Assembly: GCF_023101685.1 (NCBI RefSeq)
Contig: NZ_CP082164.1
Coordinates: 8,370,001 to 8,434,000 of the forward strand
Source: Bradyrhizobium sp. 186
Lineage (GTDB): Bacteria > Pseudomonadota > Alphaproteobacteria > Rhizobiales > Xanthobacteraceae
Length of the DNA stretch: 64,000 bases
Direction of reading: 5' to 3'
Part shown: piece after piece, positions 7,019-16,287 of the stretch
Layout of the letters: the number at the start of each line of letters is the position of its first letter
Position numbering within the stretch: position 1 is the stretch's first letter
Translations under genes and position numbers: made by a program
The notes under the pieces: generated by a model
Databases searched by the model: none
The model's input: the letters and a program-made list of their open reading frames with translations, nothing else
Told to the model about the DNA's origin: nothing

Positions 7019-9643
7019 ATGGATCCGTTCCACAATCTCGACCAATTCGAGCCCCCGGATTTCGCCCGGACGGACTACGACGAGCTGCAACAGCTCCCAG
7101 TTGACCAAGCGGGGTTTCAGCAGCACCTGAACGAGTTGCACCTGCGCGAGCGCCCGCCCCGCAATGCAAATCGTCGCGGCGACCCTTATAATGTGTCGAA
7201 CAGGGATGCGGACGGGTTGGACCACGGGGAAGGCACCTCGCGGTCGACGTGGAATCCGCCCACCGAATCTGAACAGGGGAGCAATCAGCATGTGCTTTTT
7301 GCGGCCGCAAGTCGCGGTGGCCAGTTGCCAGCCGGCAGTTTCAGTCCGACGGACTCTTGGCACGGCCGGGATTCAGCGGTCCACTTGCCGACGCATAGTG
7401 TCGACCAGCAGGAGTATTCGTGGGCGAACGCCGATGATGATTGGCCAACGCCCCCCAGCGTTCCTTGGGAGCATAATCACGGGGGATCGCTCCTCGACCG
7501 ACGAGCATGGCCTGGCGATGGCAATACTTCAACCGACTACTGGCACGGCCTGGACTCAGCGGTCCACTTGCCGACGCATAGTGTCGACCAGCAGGAGTAT
7601 TCGTGGGCGAACGCCGATGATGATTGGCCAACGACCTCCACTGTTCCTTGGGAGCATAATCACGGGGGATCGTTCCTCGACCCACGGCCATGGCCCGGCG
7701 ATGGCAATACTTCAGAAGAAGGGCACTGGTTAGCCCCGGCAGGGGCGCAGTGGGTCCAAGCCTTGAGCGACGGGCGGGTCTCCCCCGCCGGCCCTGCTGG
7801 CGGTCCGACGAACGTTGAAGGCCCCGTCCTCCAGCAATCGCAGCTTGACGAAATCCTGAACAGTTGGGCTGGCGAGGAGGAGCAGACAGAAGACGAGGAC
7901 CGGCAAGAGGCGGTAAGACGAATCAAAGCCTGGGGAGAGGCCGGCGACGTCTATGCACGGCTGGAGCTACCATACCTGTGCCTGACGACCTTGCCCCCCG
8001 CCTTTCCGCCCGATCTCCGGACGCTCGACGTCAGCGAAAACGAGTTGATGCACCTGCCCGACAACCTACCGGCCGAACTCCGGACGCTCGACGTCCGCGG
8101 CAATCGCATGACAAGCCTGCCTGACACCTTGCCGGCGGCACTTCAGTTACTCGCCATCGGCGGCAATGAGCTAACCAGCCTGCCCGTAACACTTCCGGAT
8201 GGCCTTCAGACACTCGCCGTCGCCAGCAACCGGCTGACCAGCCTGCCTGAAACCCTGCCGGCCGAGCTCCAGCAGCTCGATGTTCGCGGTAACCGGCTGA
8301 CCAGCCTGCCGGAGACCCTTCCGACTGGACTTCAGTTACTTGAGGTCGGCGGCAACCGGCTGACCAGCCTGCCCGATACCCTACCGCCCGAACTCCAAGA
8401 GCTCGAAGCCGACGGCAACCGGCTGACCCGCCTGCCCGAGAGCCTCCCCGCCGAGCTCCAGTTGCTCTTCGTCCGTGACAACCGGCTGACTAGCCTGCCC
8501 GAGACGCTCCCGCCTGAGCTCCAGAGGTTTCATGCCGGCGGCAACAGGCTGACCAGCTTGCCCGAGACCCTCCCGGCCGAGCTCCAGGTGCTCGAGGTGC
8601 GAGACAACCGGTTAGCCAGCCTGCCGGAGACCCTGCTAACGCAGCTAGATTCTGGGTGTATGGTCTATCTGGAGGATAATCCGCTGCCCGAGCGGGTGCA
8701 GACGAATCTGGCGATGGCCCTGAATGCGCGAGGCTATACCGGCCCTCGGGTCTTCTTCTCAATGGGCCGGGAACCGGCGGTGAATCATGAGCGGCCGCTG
8801 GCGCAGGCTGTGGCCGACTGGGTCGAGGGGGAGCCGGAGGTTCTGGCCGCCTGGCAGAACTTCGCCGACGAGGCGGGTGCGCCGGAATACGCGCGCTTCC
8901 TCGACAGGCTGCGGGACACCGTAAATTCTGGCAATCCCCAGTTCCGGCAGGCCGTGATTGAGGATCTGCGGCAGGCGGCGACCAGGCCGCAATTGCGCCA
9001 GCAGTACTTTCAGCTGGCTTTCGAAGCGAGCGAGAGCTGCGAGGATCGCATCACTTTAACCTGGAACGGCATGCAGACCGCACGCTTAAACGCTGAAGTC
9101 GAGGATGGCGCCTATGACAATCGGCTTGACGATCTCGTCCAGCAGGGCCGCGTCCTGTTCCGCCTGGACGCGCTCGAGCAGATCGCCAGGGAGAAGGTCA
9201 ACTCGCTCCGCTTTGTCGACGAGATCGAAGTCTATCTGGCCTATCAGGTCAAGCTGCGCGAGCGGCTTGAGTTACGGCACATCGCCCCGGACATGCGCTT
9301 CTTCGGCGTCTCCTGGGTCACTGAGTACGACCTCAGCACGGCTGAGATGCGGGTGCGCGACGAGGAGGAGACGGGGTTGGCCGACTATCTGGCAACTCGG
9401 TGGCAACCCTGGGAGACGGTGCTGAGCCGGATCGCACCCGAACCCCATGCACAGATGCAGCATCGACTCCTCGAGGCGATGGGGGAGGAGTTCGACAGCC
9501 GCCTCCAGCAACGGCTTGCCGGTCATGAGCTAATCGGGAACAGCGATGCCGAGCGGCAGTTCGGAGCGCAGATCCGCGATGAGATCGTCCGCGAGATCAA
9601 GGGCGCGCTGACGCGTCAGGTGCTCGCGGACCTTGAGCTGTGA
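7019..9643 (+). CDS. nopM: LRR-NEL E3 ubiquitin ligase effector (NopM/IpaH type)
   Basis: An 874-residue T3SS effector. A long N-terminal region (residues 1-310) carries two tandem 61-residue repeats (about residues 111-232). Residues about 318-545 hold eleven leucine-rich units of the bacterial LPx type (LTSLPETLPAELQ). The C-terminal NEL domain has the catalytic Cys674 in ESCEDRITLTWNGMQ, where IpaH and NopM place the active-site Cys-x-Asp. Family knowledge: NEL proteins are E3 ubiquitin ligases acting inside the host cell, and rhizobial NopM affects nodulation and host responses. The ATG at 7019 has a good site AAAGGAG six bases upstream; a TTG 24 bases earlier is less likely. The NEL family call is firm; the name nopM is by similarity, since the N-terminus is longer than classical NopM. 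Confidence 0.9.
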   Translation: MDPFHNLDQFEPPDFARTDYDELQQLPVDQAGFQQHLNELHLRERPPRNANRRGDPYNVSNRDADGLDHGEGTSRSTWNPPTESEQGSNQHVLFAAASRGGQLPAGSFSPTDSWHGRDSAVHLPTHSVDQQEYSWANADDDWPTPPSVPWEHNHGGSLLDRRAWPGDGNTSTDYWHGLDSAVHLPTHSVDQQEYSWANADDDWPTTSTVPWEHNHGGSFLDPRPWPGDGNTSEEGHWLAPAGAQWVQALSDGRVSPAGPAGGPTNVEGPVLQQSQLDEILNSWAGEEEQTEDEDRQEAVRRIKAWGEAGDVYARLELPYLCLTTLPPAFPPDLRTLDVSENELMHLPDNLPAELRTLDVRGNRMTSLPDTLPAALQLLAIGGNELTSLPVTLPDGLQTLAVASNRLTSLPETLPAELQQLDVRGNRLTSLPETLPTGLQLLEVGGNRLTSLPDTLPPELQELEADGNRLTRLPESLPAELQLLFVRDNRLTSLPETLPPELQRFHAGGNRLTSLPETLPAELQVLEVRDNRLASLPETLLTQLDSGCMVYLEDNPLPERVQTNLAMALNARGYTGPRVFFSMGREPAVNHERPLAQAVADWVEGEPEVLAAWQNFADEAGAPEYARFLDRLRDTVNSGNPQFRQAVIEDLRQAATRPQLRQQYFQLAFEASESCEDRITLTWNGMQTARLNAEVEDGAYDNRLDDLVQQGRVLFRLDALEQIAREKVNSLRFVDEIEVYLAYQVKLRERLELRHIAPDMRFFGVSWVTEYDLSTAEMRVRDEEETGLADYLATRWQPWETVLSRIAPEPHAQMQHRLLEAMGEEFDSRLQQRLAGHELIGNSDAERQFGAQIRDEIVREIKGALTRQVLADLEL
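7348..7713 (+). repeat. Two 183-base tandem repeats inside the NEL effector
   Basis: The segment 7348-7530 is repeated at 7531-7713 with few differences. The period is 183 bases, or 61 codons, so the frame is kept. Each unit encodes HLPTHSVDQQEYSWANADDD followed by a WP-rich stretch (WEHNHGGS). The near identity indicates a recent duplication. Confidence 0.95.
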
Positions 9644-10743
9644 AGCGGCCATCCCGTTGCAAGGAGCTGTCAATCCTGTTTTCACTCAGCCGTCGGCGCG
9701 TCATGGTCGGCTTCGGACGCCCGCGCGCCGAGGGACCATCTGTGAAAATGTAGTGCTCGGCCGGCAGGATCTAACCGCACGGCGGCGCTCGATCTTTTCG
9801 AACGATTGCCGCGGCGGGCGCACCCGGCAGCGGCGCAGGTGCAATTCATCACCTTCGCAACACCAACCGACTGCCGCTATTGTTTACGTAATCTGCCGCC
9901 AGGCAATCAGCCTATTCCATCCGGAGTGGACGAGGACTGATTGACTGGCTCATCGCATAGGCGTTCGGAATTTTCTTTGTACATCCTGACGAGCTCCAGC
10001 GGGTGCCGAGTCGCAAGTCGGCGGCATAACGATGCAGCAAATCCCTGCATCACACCTGGTATCGGCCATGGCGTATGCAGGAAAAGCCCAATCAGCCGAT
10101 CAATTTCGAGTTCACGCTGGGTGCTATGCCGGGTAAAGCGTGACGTGAGACTTCCTGCCCACGAGCAAGCCAGGAGACGAACACAGGGATCTTACGAGCG
10201 GGTTTCGACACCGCTTTGCCGGGAGTCCGCACCAGCCCAAACACCACGCTTGCCGCACGTAACGGGACTAGCGCAAGAGAGGCGCGTCGCAAAATCAAAC
10301 TGTATCAAATTTCTCTTATGCCGGCAGCAGTTCCCTGCCGCACTTAATGCGCACGAGGCGTGTTTCCCAAAAAGGCCCTGCTCACCTAGTTGGTAATCGA
10401 GACAACAGAACTACTACGTCCGCTACTATTAGCTATGCCCGGGCCACTTCTGTAGGGCGGCAGCGCCAGCGCAGCGGGCGGGTGCTTGCATTGCGCCATA
10501 TCGTGCACCGATCGTTGCGGACAACGTGATTTGGTTACGCGAAATCGGAATACGCTGCGCTGTCGCGATTGCTTGTATTGCGGTTGTGGCTCACCAAGCG
10601 TCCCACGTTGTCGAGTTAACGCATTTGGTCTTGAGCGCATATAAATCGCAGGTCCAGGCAGACGTTGGCGAGCACTCAATGCGAGGCGCTTTCGCATCGA
10701 CACGCAAGACCGATCCTGCATTGATCTTCCGCGCTTTTTTGCT
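9644..10743. other. About 1.1 kb without a supported gene
   Basis: Only short open frames are seen. A minus-strand stretch around 9950-10170 reads like a protein fragment (STQRELEIDRLIGLFLHTPW) but has no start and no family I recognise, so it may be a decayed gene. No tts box or terminator was found. Confidence 0.4.
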
Positions 10744-10986
10744 TCAGCGCATCGCGCAAAGCTCCTGGTCAGGAGTCCGGCCGATCGCGCACTCAATGCG
10801 TTCGCGCATAGCTGGATCGATATCTTTGGCGCCGAGCAACTTTGGCGCCGGCGTCGCTTGCATTTGAAGAGCTGGTCTATCCCAGCTAGCGCAACTGCAG
10901 AGCCCCAGAGTGGCGAAGAGCGCCGAGCACGAAAGCAGACAAAATGAACCCAAGCGCCACCGCACTGCCTTACGAAGTGAATTCAT
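10744..10986 (-). CDS. Small lipoprotein downstream of rhcV
   Basis: An 80-residue protein with a basic start, a hydrophobic stretch and a lipobox-like end (ALFATLGLCSC), so it is probably exported and lipid-anchored at Cys about 32-34. The mature part is about 45 residues and contains two Cys (IECAIG and QELCAM). The ATG at 10986 has a strong ribosome site, AGAAGGA, and lies 10 bases after the rhcV stop, so it is the last gene of the rhcV operon. I do not recognise a family. A small lipoprotein here could act as a pilotin for the split secretin, but that is only a guess from position and size. Confidence 0.65.
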   Translation of the reverse strand: MNSLRKAVRWRLGSFCLLSCSALFATLGLCSCASWDRPALQMQATPAPKLLGAKDIDPAMRERIECAIGRTPDQELCAMR

Positions 10987-10996
10987 GCGGTCCTTC

Positions 10997-13120
10997 TTAG
11001 ATTGACTGCTGCGACTGTGAATCGGCTGCAAGGAGCGTGTTGCGGAGTTCCTCGGACGGAACGTCGTCGTCCTTTGCGGCTGCGAGTGTAATGGATCCAA
11101 CAGGCTGGATTGTGAAGTCCGAGGCAAGGTCCTGATAGGATAGAACAGCAAGATCGATCCCATTACGGGTGAGAAAGCCGCGGACAAAGCGTCGTATATC
11201 CATCGAAGCAAGGATAACGGGCTTGATCTGCCCCCGAACTACGTTCGAATGGATCTGACGCATTTTTGAGAGCAGCGCCTCGCTTTGCCCGTCGCTCAAA
11301 ACCAGGTAGGGTCCTTTGGCAGTCTCTCGAACCGCGCTGCGCACGATATCCTCGGTTTGACGTTCGATGATAAAGACCGGCACGACGCGGTGTGCGTTGG
11401 CATACCGGTGGCAGATTTGCCGTCTCAGACCGGAGCGAACATGTTCCGTGAGCAAGACGACGTTTTGTTCACGTCCGCTCCATTCGGCCAATGCTTCCAA
11501 GACCAGCCGTGTGTTCCGGATCGGAATACCCTCCTCCAGGAGGCGCCGCAAGACGTCGGCTACTTTAGGGATCGGCGTCGTACGCAACACCTCCTTGACC
11601 AGATCGGAATATTCCGTCTCCATGCGGGCCAGCAACTGGCGCGTCTCCTGGATACCCACCAAGCACTGTGCATAGCGGGTCAACACCGAATGGACGCGCA
11701 AGGCCAGGATTTCAATGGGACGGTAGTGCCCGATGCCGGCTGCTTTGAGAGCCGCTGCATTGCTCTGTTCAATCCAGATTTGATCCGTCTCCCGGTCATG
11801 CCGAAACGGGATGCCACTCAATTCAATGTTGGCCGGATCGTCGTGGAGTGCGAGCTGCGTTGGATCAATTAACTCCTGCTCGACGGGCACGCCCTCGACA
11901 TCCACCCTGTACTGCAAGTCTGGCAAGCGCTCGTCGACCTCGATGGGGATGCGCGGAATTGTGATGCCGAGATCAGACGAGATCAGTCCCGAAACGCGTG
12001 CAATGTGCTGTTGCAATTCTTCTTTGTCGATCGCCCGTGTCAGACTTGACGCAAGGAACAACGCGACGGGTAGCGCCTCCGCAGGCACGATTTCCTTGTT
12101 AGACTGTGTGGGAGCCGGGCGAGAGACATCGGCGCTTTTCTTGCCGCTTTGGACCCCACCGTCGGCAAAGCTCGCTGCCGCAAAGACTGCAGCCAAGACG
12201 AGAAAGACAGGGAGCGGAAAACCCGGAATAGCCCCCATTACAACCAGGACGCAGGCAGACAGCCGCAATGCGTGCGAATTTGCTGTGAGCTGGTTAACGA
12301 TGTCGGTACCAAGATTGAGCCTTACAACCCCATTTACACGAGTGATGATCGTCGCAGCTGTAATCGAGAGCAGCAGCGAGGGAATTTGTGAGATTAACGC
12401 GTCACCTATGGTCAGCAGGGTATATTGCTGCAGCGCCGCCTGGAAAGACATGCCCTTGGAGAGCAGGCCGATGGTGATCCCGCCCAGCATGTTGACGCAG
12501 ATAACCACCAATCCTGCGATGGCGTCGCCCTTCACGAATTTCATGGCGCCATCCATAGCCCCGTAAAGCTGGCTTTCTTTCTCTAATGTAGCGCGCCGGC
12601 TGCGGGCTTCGTTCTGATCGATATGGCCATTGCGCAATTCAGCATCGATTCCCATCTGCTTGCCTGGCAGAGCATCGAGCGTGAACCGCGCTGCCACCTC
12701 CGCCACGCGTTCAGCCCCCTTGGCGACGACGATGAACTGCACCATGGTCACGACTAAGAATATGACAATGCCGACGACGATATTTCCCGATATGACGAAA
12801 TCACCGAACGTGCGAATGATGCTGCCCGCATCCCCCTCAGCCAAGATCAGCCGCGTCGTTGAGACGGTGAGCGCCAGACGGAATACCGTGGAAATCAGAA
12901 TGACGCCTGGCAAGGACGAGAAATCAAGTGGAGTGCTAATATAGAGAGCGACCATTAGCAGCAATATGGCGAAGCCCAGATTGAAGCCGACGAGCGTATC
13001 GATCGCCACTATCGGGATCGGCATGATCATCATGCCGACCGTCAGAAGCAGCATCAACGCGACCATCAAATCGGAGCTGGCCGACGCGCGCGCAAAGATC
13101 TTACGCAGGACGCTGGTCAT
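10997..13120 (-). CDS. rhcV: RhcV (SctV), T3SS major export gate protein
   Basis: A 707-residue FHIPEP/FlhA-family protein. The N-terminal half (residues 1-330) has about eight membrane helices with the cytoplasmic FHIPEP loop RFTLDALPGKQMGID. The C-terminal half is the cytosolic ring domain (PIEVDERLPDLQYRVDVEGV, with HVRSGLRRQICHRYAN near the end) that binds chaperones and substrates. The length is normal for SctV. A good ribosome site, GGAAGG, lies before the ATG, and the gene overlaps the upstream TPR gene by 20 bases. Confidence 0.95.
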   Translation of the reverse strand: MTSVLRKIFARASASSDLMVALMLLLTVGMMIMPIPIVAIDTLVGFNLGFAILLLMVALYISTPLDFSSLPGVILISTVFRLALTVSTTRLILAEGDAGSIIRTFGDFVISGNIVVGIVIFLVVTMVQFIVVAKGAERVAEVAARFTLDALPGKQMGIDAELRNGHIDQNEARSRRATLEKESQLYGAMDGAMKFVKGDAIAGLVVICVNMLGGITIGLLSKGMSFQAALQQYTLLTIGDALISQIPSLLLSITAATIITRVNGVVRLNLGTDIVNQLTANSHALRLSACVLVVMGAIPGFPLPVFLVLAAVFAAASFADGGVQSGKKSADVSRPAPTQSNKEIVPAEALPVALFLASSLTRAIDKEELQQHIARVSGLISSDLGITIPRIPIEVDERLPDLQYRVDVEGVPVEQELIDPTQLALHDDPANIELSGIPFRHDRETDQIWIEQSNAAALKAAGIGHYRPIEILALRVHSVLTRYAQCLVGIQETRQLLARMETEYSDLVKEVLRTTPIPKVADVLRRLLEEGIPIRNTRLVLEALAEWSGREQNVVLLTEHVRSGLRRQICHRYANAHRVVPVFIIERQTEDIVRSAVRETAKGPYLVLSDGQSEALLSKMRQIHSNVVRGQIKPVILASMDIRRFVRGFLTRNGIDLAVLSYQDLASDFTIQPVGSITLAAAKDDDVPSEELRNTLLAADSQSQQSI

Positions 13121-13541
13121 GGGGACCTTCCGATCGTTGATTGATCAGGCCAGTGTCACGCAACGAGACATAGCGTTGGAAAGCGGCGAGCGCCTCGTCT
13201 ATGAGGCCGGCCCGCCGCAGGGCGTGGCTACGCAACAGCGTCAAAGAGATACGCGCCGAGGGTTCGTCATCAAGTGTGTCTAGTCTATCTAGGACCTGCA
13301 ACGCCTCACCTCCGAGGCCTTCCGAGATGAGGGCATAGGCGAGAATCCGTAATAGATCGACATCTCGCGAGTAGTTGCCGACGATGAGTCGCAAGAGAGC
13401 CACGCATTCTGCGCTCTGCCCACATGCAAGGTGAAGATAGGAAAATGTACAGAGCAAATCGCGCTCCTGCCCGGAACTCAGTGAGACGTTATCGGATTCG
13501 GAAACGTTGGTCGTCCGTTGCGCTCCATCGGAGTTGAACAT
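13101..13541 (-). CDS. TPR-like T3SS accessory protein
   Basis: A 146-residue protein with tetratricopeptide-like helix pairs: LLRILAYALISEGLGGEALQ and SHALRRAGLIDEALAAFQRY. Such small TPR proteins in T3SS operons commonly act as chaperones (YscG/SycD-type) for the needle or translocator. It resembles in size and position the small proteins next to rhcV in other rhizobia (y4yS-like), though I cannot confirm this. It starts two bases after the previous gene and overlaps rhcV, so it belongs to the operon. Confidence 0.7.
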   Translation of the reverse strand: MFNSDGAQRTTNVSESDNVSLSSGQERDLLCTFSYLHLACGQSAECVALLRLIVGNYSRDVDLLRILAYALISEGLGGEALQVLDRLDTLDDEPSARISLTLLRSHALRRAGLIDEALAAFQRYVSLRDTGLINQRSEGPHDQRPA

Positions 13542-13543
13542 TG

Positions 13544-14080
13544 CTAGGCTTCGATCAAGCTATTCCGATTCTGGCGGAGCAGCGCTAGCCAGTGCAGTCC
13601 CTGCTGTAGGACGACGATACCGTCCCGCGCCATCGAATCCGCAGGCGCGGCCGCCAGCTTGTGGACGAGACGCTCCAGAACAATGCTATACCGCTCTGCC
13701 TGCAGCATGTCCGGATGACGTAGCCTTGGCGTGACGAAGGAGAGCAGATCGTGCGCGATATCGCGCCCGTAGAGCGATGCCACCCCAGCGGGTTGCTCGA
13801 TCTCATAAATGCGAGTGCGCATCTCGTTGAGACTGGCACACCCGACTGCATCAATATCTTTGGTCTCCGATGCGGCTTCGATCGCTACATCCAGCGGCAT
13901 ATAAGGCGTGTTCAGCTCGCCCCAGATCGACGCCCGCTCCTTCTCGCCATTTGCACGAGCACCGTCCGCCTCACCTTTATTGGGTTGGATGGTCGGCCCT
14001 ATGACTGATGCATAATGGTCCTCGCTGAGTCTCTGCGAAGCAGTGCCAGACCCGACATCGTAGCGGGACAGCTTTGACAT
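13544..14080 (-). CDS. T3SS operon protein of unknown function
   Basis: A 178-residue soluble protein with no signal peptide or membrane helix. The first 80 residues are polar and probably disordered; residues 85-178 are helical (YGRDIAHDLLSFVTPRLRH, then YSIVLERLVHKLAA). The ribosome site AAGGAG lies seven bases from the ATG. It sits between sctD and the TPR gene in the rhcV operon, so it is probably a structural, chaperone or gatekeeper component. I do not recognise the family. Confidence 0.65.
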   Translation of the reverse strand: MSKLSRYDVGSGTASQRLSEDHYASVIGPTIQPNKGEADGARANGEKERASIWGELNTPYMPLDVAIEAASETKDIDAVGCASLNEMRTRIYEIEQPAGVASLYGRDIAHDLLSFVTPRLRHPDMLQAERYSIVLERLVHKLAAAPADSMARDGIVVLQQGLHWLALLRQNRNSLIEA

Positions 14081-14116
14081 GACGATCTCCTTATCCTTCC
14101 TTCGGGCCCGGAAAGC

Positions 14117-15007
14117 CTAATACGCAATGGCAGCAAAGCGGCCATTGCGGCTTAGCAGCACACGCCCATCCTCGATTCGAGTGACCGCCCATCCGTCGGC
14201 CAAGAGAGCGCCGACGAAATACTTCTGCCCACCGACAAGCAGATAGGGCTGGGGTCCGCGCGAAACAGCTTCGATCGCGATTGAGGATGGCTGCTTTTCC
14301 TCCTTGACGATCACTCCGTTCACCAGTGTGACCGCACCGTATGTACGACCATCGAACCATTGCTGGAGCTCCTGCCATTTCGCAACGGTCGCAGGCGTGA
14401 CTTTTCCCTCAGCGCTAACAAAACCCGGCCCCGAACCAACCCTGATATCGAGCAGGCCCGCCTTATCAATTTCCTGTTTCAGGACTTCGGCTGCAGCCTG
14501 AGCTCGCCGATCGTCAGGCCGGTTCATGCCCAGCTTGGGTACAAGCTCTGCGGCAGGCGGCGCAATGCCGGTCGGTGCACTTCCGCTGGCTTTGAAGAAA
14601 ATCGTCGAGAGACTGCCTACGCCAAGAAAGCTGAGGAGCACGAGGGCGAGAGCTGAGATCCAAACGCGCGAGAGGCTGATCGACCGAGCCTCAACAGCAT
14701 TCTGCATCGACCAGCGAATAGACATGGCGCCCGCACGAATGACGGCGGGAAGAAAAAGAACAACACGTTCACCTGCGGCAATATCCCCTTCGCCCTCTGG
14801 GGTGCTTACGGCTGCAAGAGCCTCAAGCTCGATTGAATTGCCAACGAGGGTGATACGTAGGTGATGCGGCTCAAGCCCTTGTTCGACGAAAACCATATCC
14901 GCGTCGAGGCCGCTACCGATAAGGCTCGTTCCGACAGCAGCCTTCCCGCTTAGCCCGGCATAAGGTCCCGACAGTACCTCGAAATGTAAGGAGGCGGCCT
15001 CATTCAC
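14117..15007 (-). CDS. SctD-family (Y4yQ-like) T3SS inner-membrane ring protein
   Basis: About 296 residues with the SctD layout: a cytoplasmic FHA-like N-terminus (LHFEVLSGPYAGLSGKAAVG, then LEPHHLRITLVGNSIELEA), one membrane helix near residues 132-150 (VWISALALVLLSFLGVG), and a periplasmic part with a ring-building/BON-like segment (VTPATVAKWQELQQWFDGRT) and a final VGGQKYFVGALLADGW stretch. SctD forms the outer layer of the inner-membrane ring with RhcJ. The open frame starts at a TTG (15013), but the GTG at 15007 is better spaced from GGAG. It corresponds to y4yQ of strain NGR234 by operon position. Confidence 0.85.
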   Translation of the reverse strand: MNEAASLHFEVLSGPYAGLSGKAAVGTSLIGSGLDADMVFVEQGLEPHHLRITLVGNSIELEALAAVSTPEGEGDIAAGERVVLFLPAVIRAGAMSIRWSMQNAVEARSISLSRVWISALALVLLSFLGVGSLSTIFFKASGSAPTGIAPPAAELVPKLGMNRPDDRRAQAAAEVLKQEIDKAGLLDIRVGSGPGFVSAEGKVTPATVAKWQELQQWFDGRTYGAVTLVNGVIVKEEKQPSSIAIEAVSRGPQPYLLVGGQKYFVGALLADGWAVTRIEDGRVLLSRNGRFAAIAY

Positions 15008-15122
15008 GGACAATTCTCCGAACTATGAGGAGCACGGCAGGGCGATTGGTCGCACGACTCATTCCTAGGCCGCACCACTATGACGGGAAAGGCGGAGCGA
15101 CGATTCGCCCCGCCTTTCACCG

Positions 15123-15407
15123 TTATCCGTTGACGCGCTCGCTGGCCGCCTTCCTCTCACTCGAGAGCTCGGTCGTCAGTGCACGCAACCGTATGTCCTG
15201 CACCATGGCCTGCTGGTTAACCGCCTTCAATTCGTCGATCAGTTTCTCGAAAGTACCCGTCCCACCAACGTCATCGGCCGCCGAGCTACCGACGCTGGAA
15301 CTCGAGGACTTGCTATCAGTCTTGCTATCAGTCTTGCTATTTGCCTTGCTATCATGGGAGTCGTGGACACCACCAGTAGAAGAGCTAGTAGAACTTGCTT
15401 TGGTCAT
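15123..15407 (-). CDS. Small secreted Nop protein (NopA/NopC class)
   Basis: A 94-residue protein with a Ser/Lys/Asp-rich, probably unstructured first half and a helical second half (FEKLIDELKAVNQQAMVQDI). Low-complexity repeats SKTDSKTDSK are encoded by a repeated 12-base unit (TTGCTATCAGTC on the plus strand). The ribosome site AAGGTGA precedes the ATG. In rhizobia, nopC and nopA (needle/pilus subunit) sit at the head of the sctD-rhcV operon; this is one of the pair, and I cannot tell which from sequence alone. Confidence 0.6.
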   Translation of the reverse strand: MTKASSTSSSTGGVHDSHDSKANSKTDSKTDSKSSSSSVGSSAADDVGGTGTFEKLIDELKAVNQQAMVQDIRLRALTTELSSERKAASERVNG

Positions 15408-15474
15408 ATCGCTTCACCTTCCGTTTTTTTGCTGCCATCAATGGCAACACTCCACTGACGTCGAAGAACCGGCG

Positions 15475-15660
15475 TCAGGTATCCTCTTCTGTTTCAGCTA
15501 TAGCTTCGCGAAGATTTGACATGTTTCGCTCCATCGCCTGCATCGCGACGTTGGCAAGAACCGAACCGAAAGCCGATTCGAATTTCTGACGATCAGCTAC
15601 CGACTGCGAGCTGCCACTGTCAGAATTGGTATGGATCACGCCTTCGATTGCCCCGGCCAT
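15475..15660 (-). CDS. Small needle-like Nop protein (NopA/NopC class)
   Basis: A 61-residue protein, first gene of the operon, starting 67 bases after the tts box with AGAGG before the ATG. Its size (about 6.6 kDa) and helical C-terminal two-thirds (FESAFGSVLANVAMQAMERN) suit a T3SS needle/pilus subunit such as NopA. The canonical Pro turn of SctF needles is absent, so the assignment is tentative. If NopA, it would polymerise outside the cell into the pilus that carries effectors. Confidence 0.6.
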   Translation of the reverse strand: MAGAIEGVIHTNSDSGSSQSVADRQKFESAFGSVLANVAMQAMERNMSNLREAIAETEEDT

Positions 15661-15727
15661 CTGGTGCCTCTCACTTCAGTTCCGCCAAAACGGTGGTATC
15701 ACCACCGAGCGATTCACATTGCTTACG

Positions 15728-15757
15728 CTACTGGGATTAGCTGTCGAGAAGCTGACG
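15728..15757 (-). promoter_or_regulatory. tts box of the sctD-rhcV operon
   Basis: On the minus strand the site reads CGTCAGCTTCTCGACAGCTA and then ATCCCAGTAG. The left half is a perfect match to the tts consensus, with a degenerate tail. It drives the two small Nop genes, sctD, the unknown gene, the TPR gene, rhcV and the lipoprotein. Confidence 0.9.
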
Positions 15758-15759
15758 AG

Positions 15760-16090
15760 AAGGAGAACAACCTCAATATCGTCAGCGTCAACCCAAGCTG
15801 AGAGCGCGCATTCGCAGGTACATGCCGCGACTGCCACCGCGCGAATTTCTCGGCCCCACTTTCAATCTCTACATTATGCCGACGAGCGCCAGATCGCGGC
15901 GCCGGCCCAACGCACCTCATCACATTCCTCGATCAGGCGCTCAATGGTGTGATGCCAAGTCAGAGGCAAAACCGCGCGCAGTTGGAAATGCTACCGCGGG
16001 AATCGGTGGTGATGTTGTTTCGTGGCTCCACAGCGATCGTCACTCGGGACTGACGACCGCAGGCACCTGCTTTGCGAAAGCGTCAGAGCA
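15760..16090 (+). pseudogene. Decayed partial copy of rhcC1
   Basis: The DNA is clearly related to rhcC1 at 3165-3660. ENNLNI aligns with GNNLNI, the CACCGCGCGAATTTCTCG stretch with the LPPREFLD codons, FLDQALNGVM with LVDQTLNGLV, and PRESVVMLFRGSTAIVTRD with PSRESVLMLYRGASATIVRD. Stops, deletions and frameshifts break it, and it has no start or signal peptide. As at nolB/rhcC1, it stands divergently beside a tts box, so the whole tts-box/rhcC1 junction seems to have been copied here. Confidence 0.85.
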
Positions 16091-16200
16091 GCGTCGTGCC
16101 TGCACATGCTCTGAGCCGGAGATGAGTTTCATGAGCACGATGACGCCTCTCCGGGATGTTAAGACGACCGACATTGGCTCGTCCTGCTCCGTCTAAAAGT

Positions 16201-16230
16201 CGTCAGCTTCTCGAAAGCTCGCCCCCTTAA
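16201..16230 (+). promoter_or_regulatory. tts box of nopX
   Basis: The site reads CGTCAGCTTCTCGAAAGCTC followed by GCCCCCTTAA, a near-perfect tts box. It ends 57 bases before the ATG at 16288 that I favour as the nopX start. Confidence 0.93.
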
Positions 16231-16287
16231 CGTGAAAGCCTCGATCTTACGACGTCGATGCCAAGTATTTACCGCAATGGAATGGAA

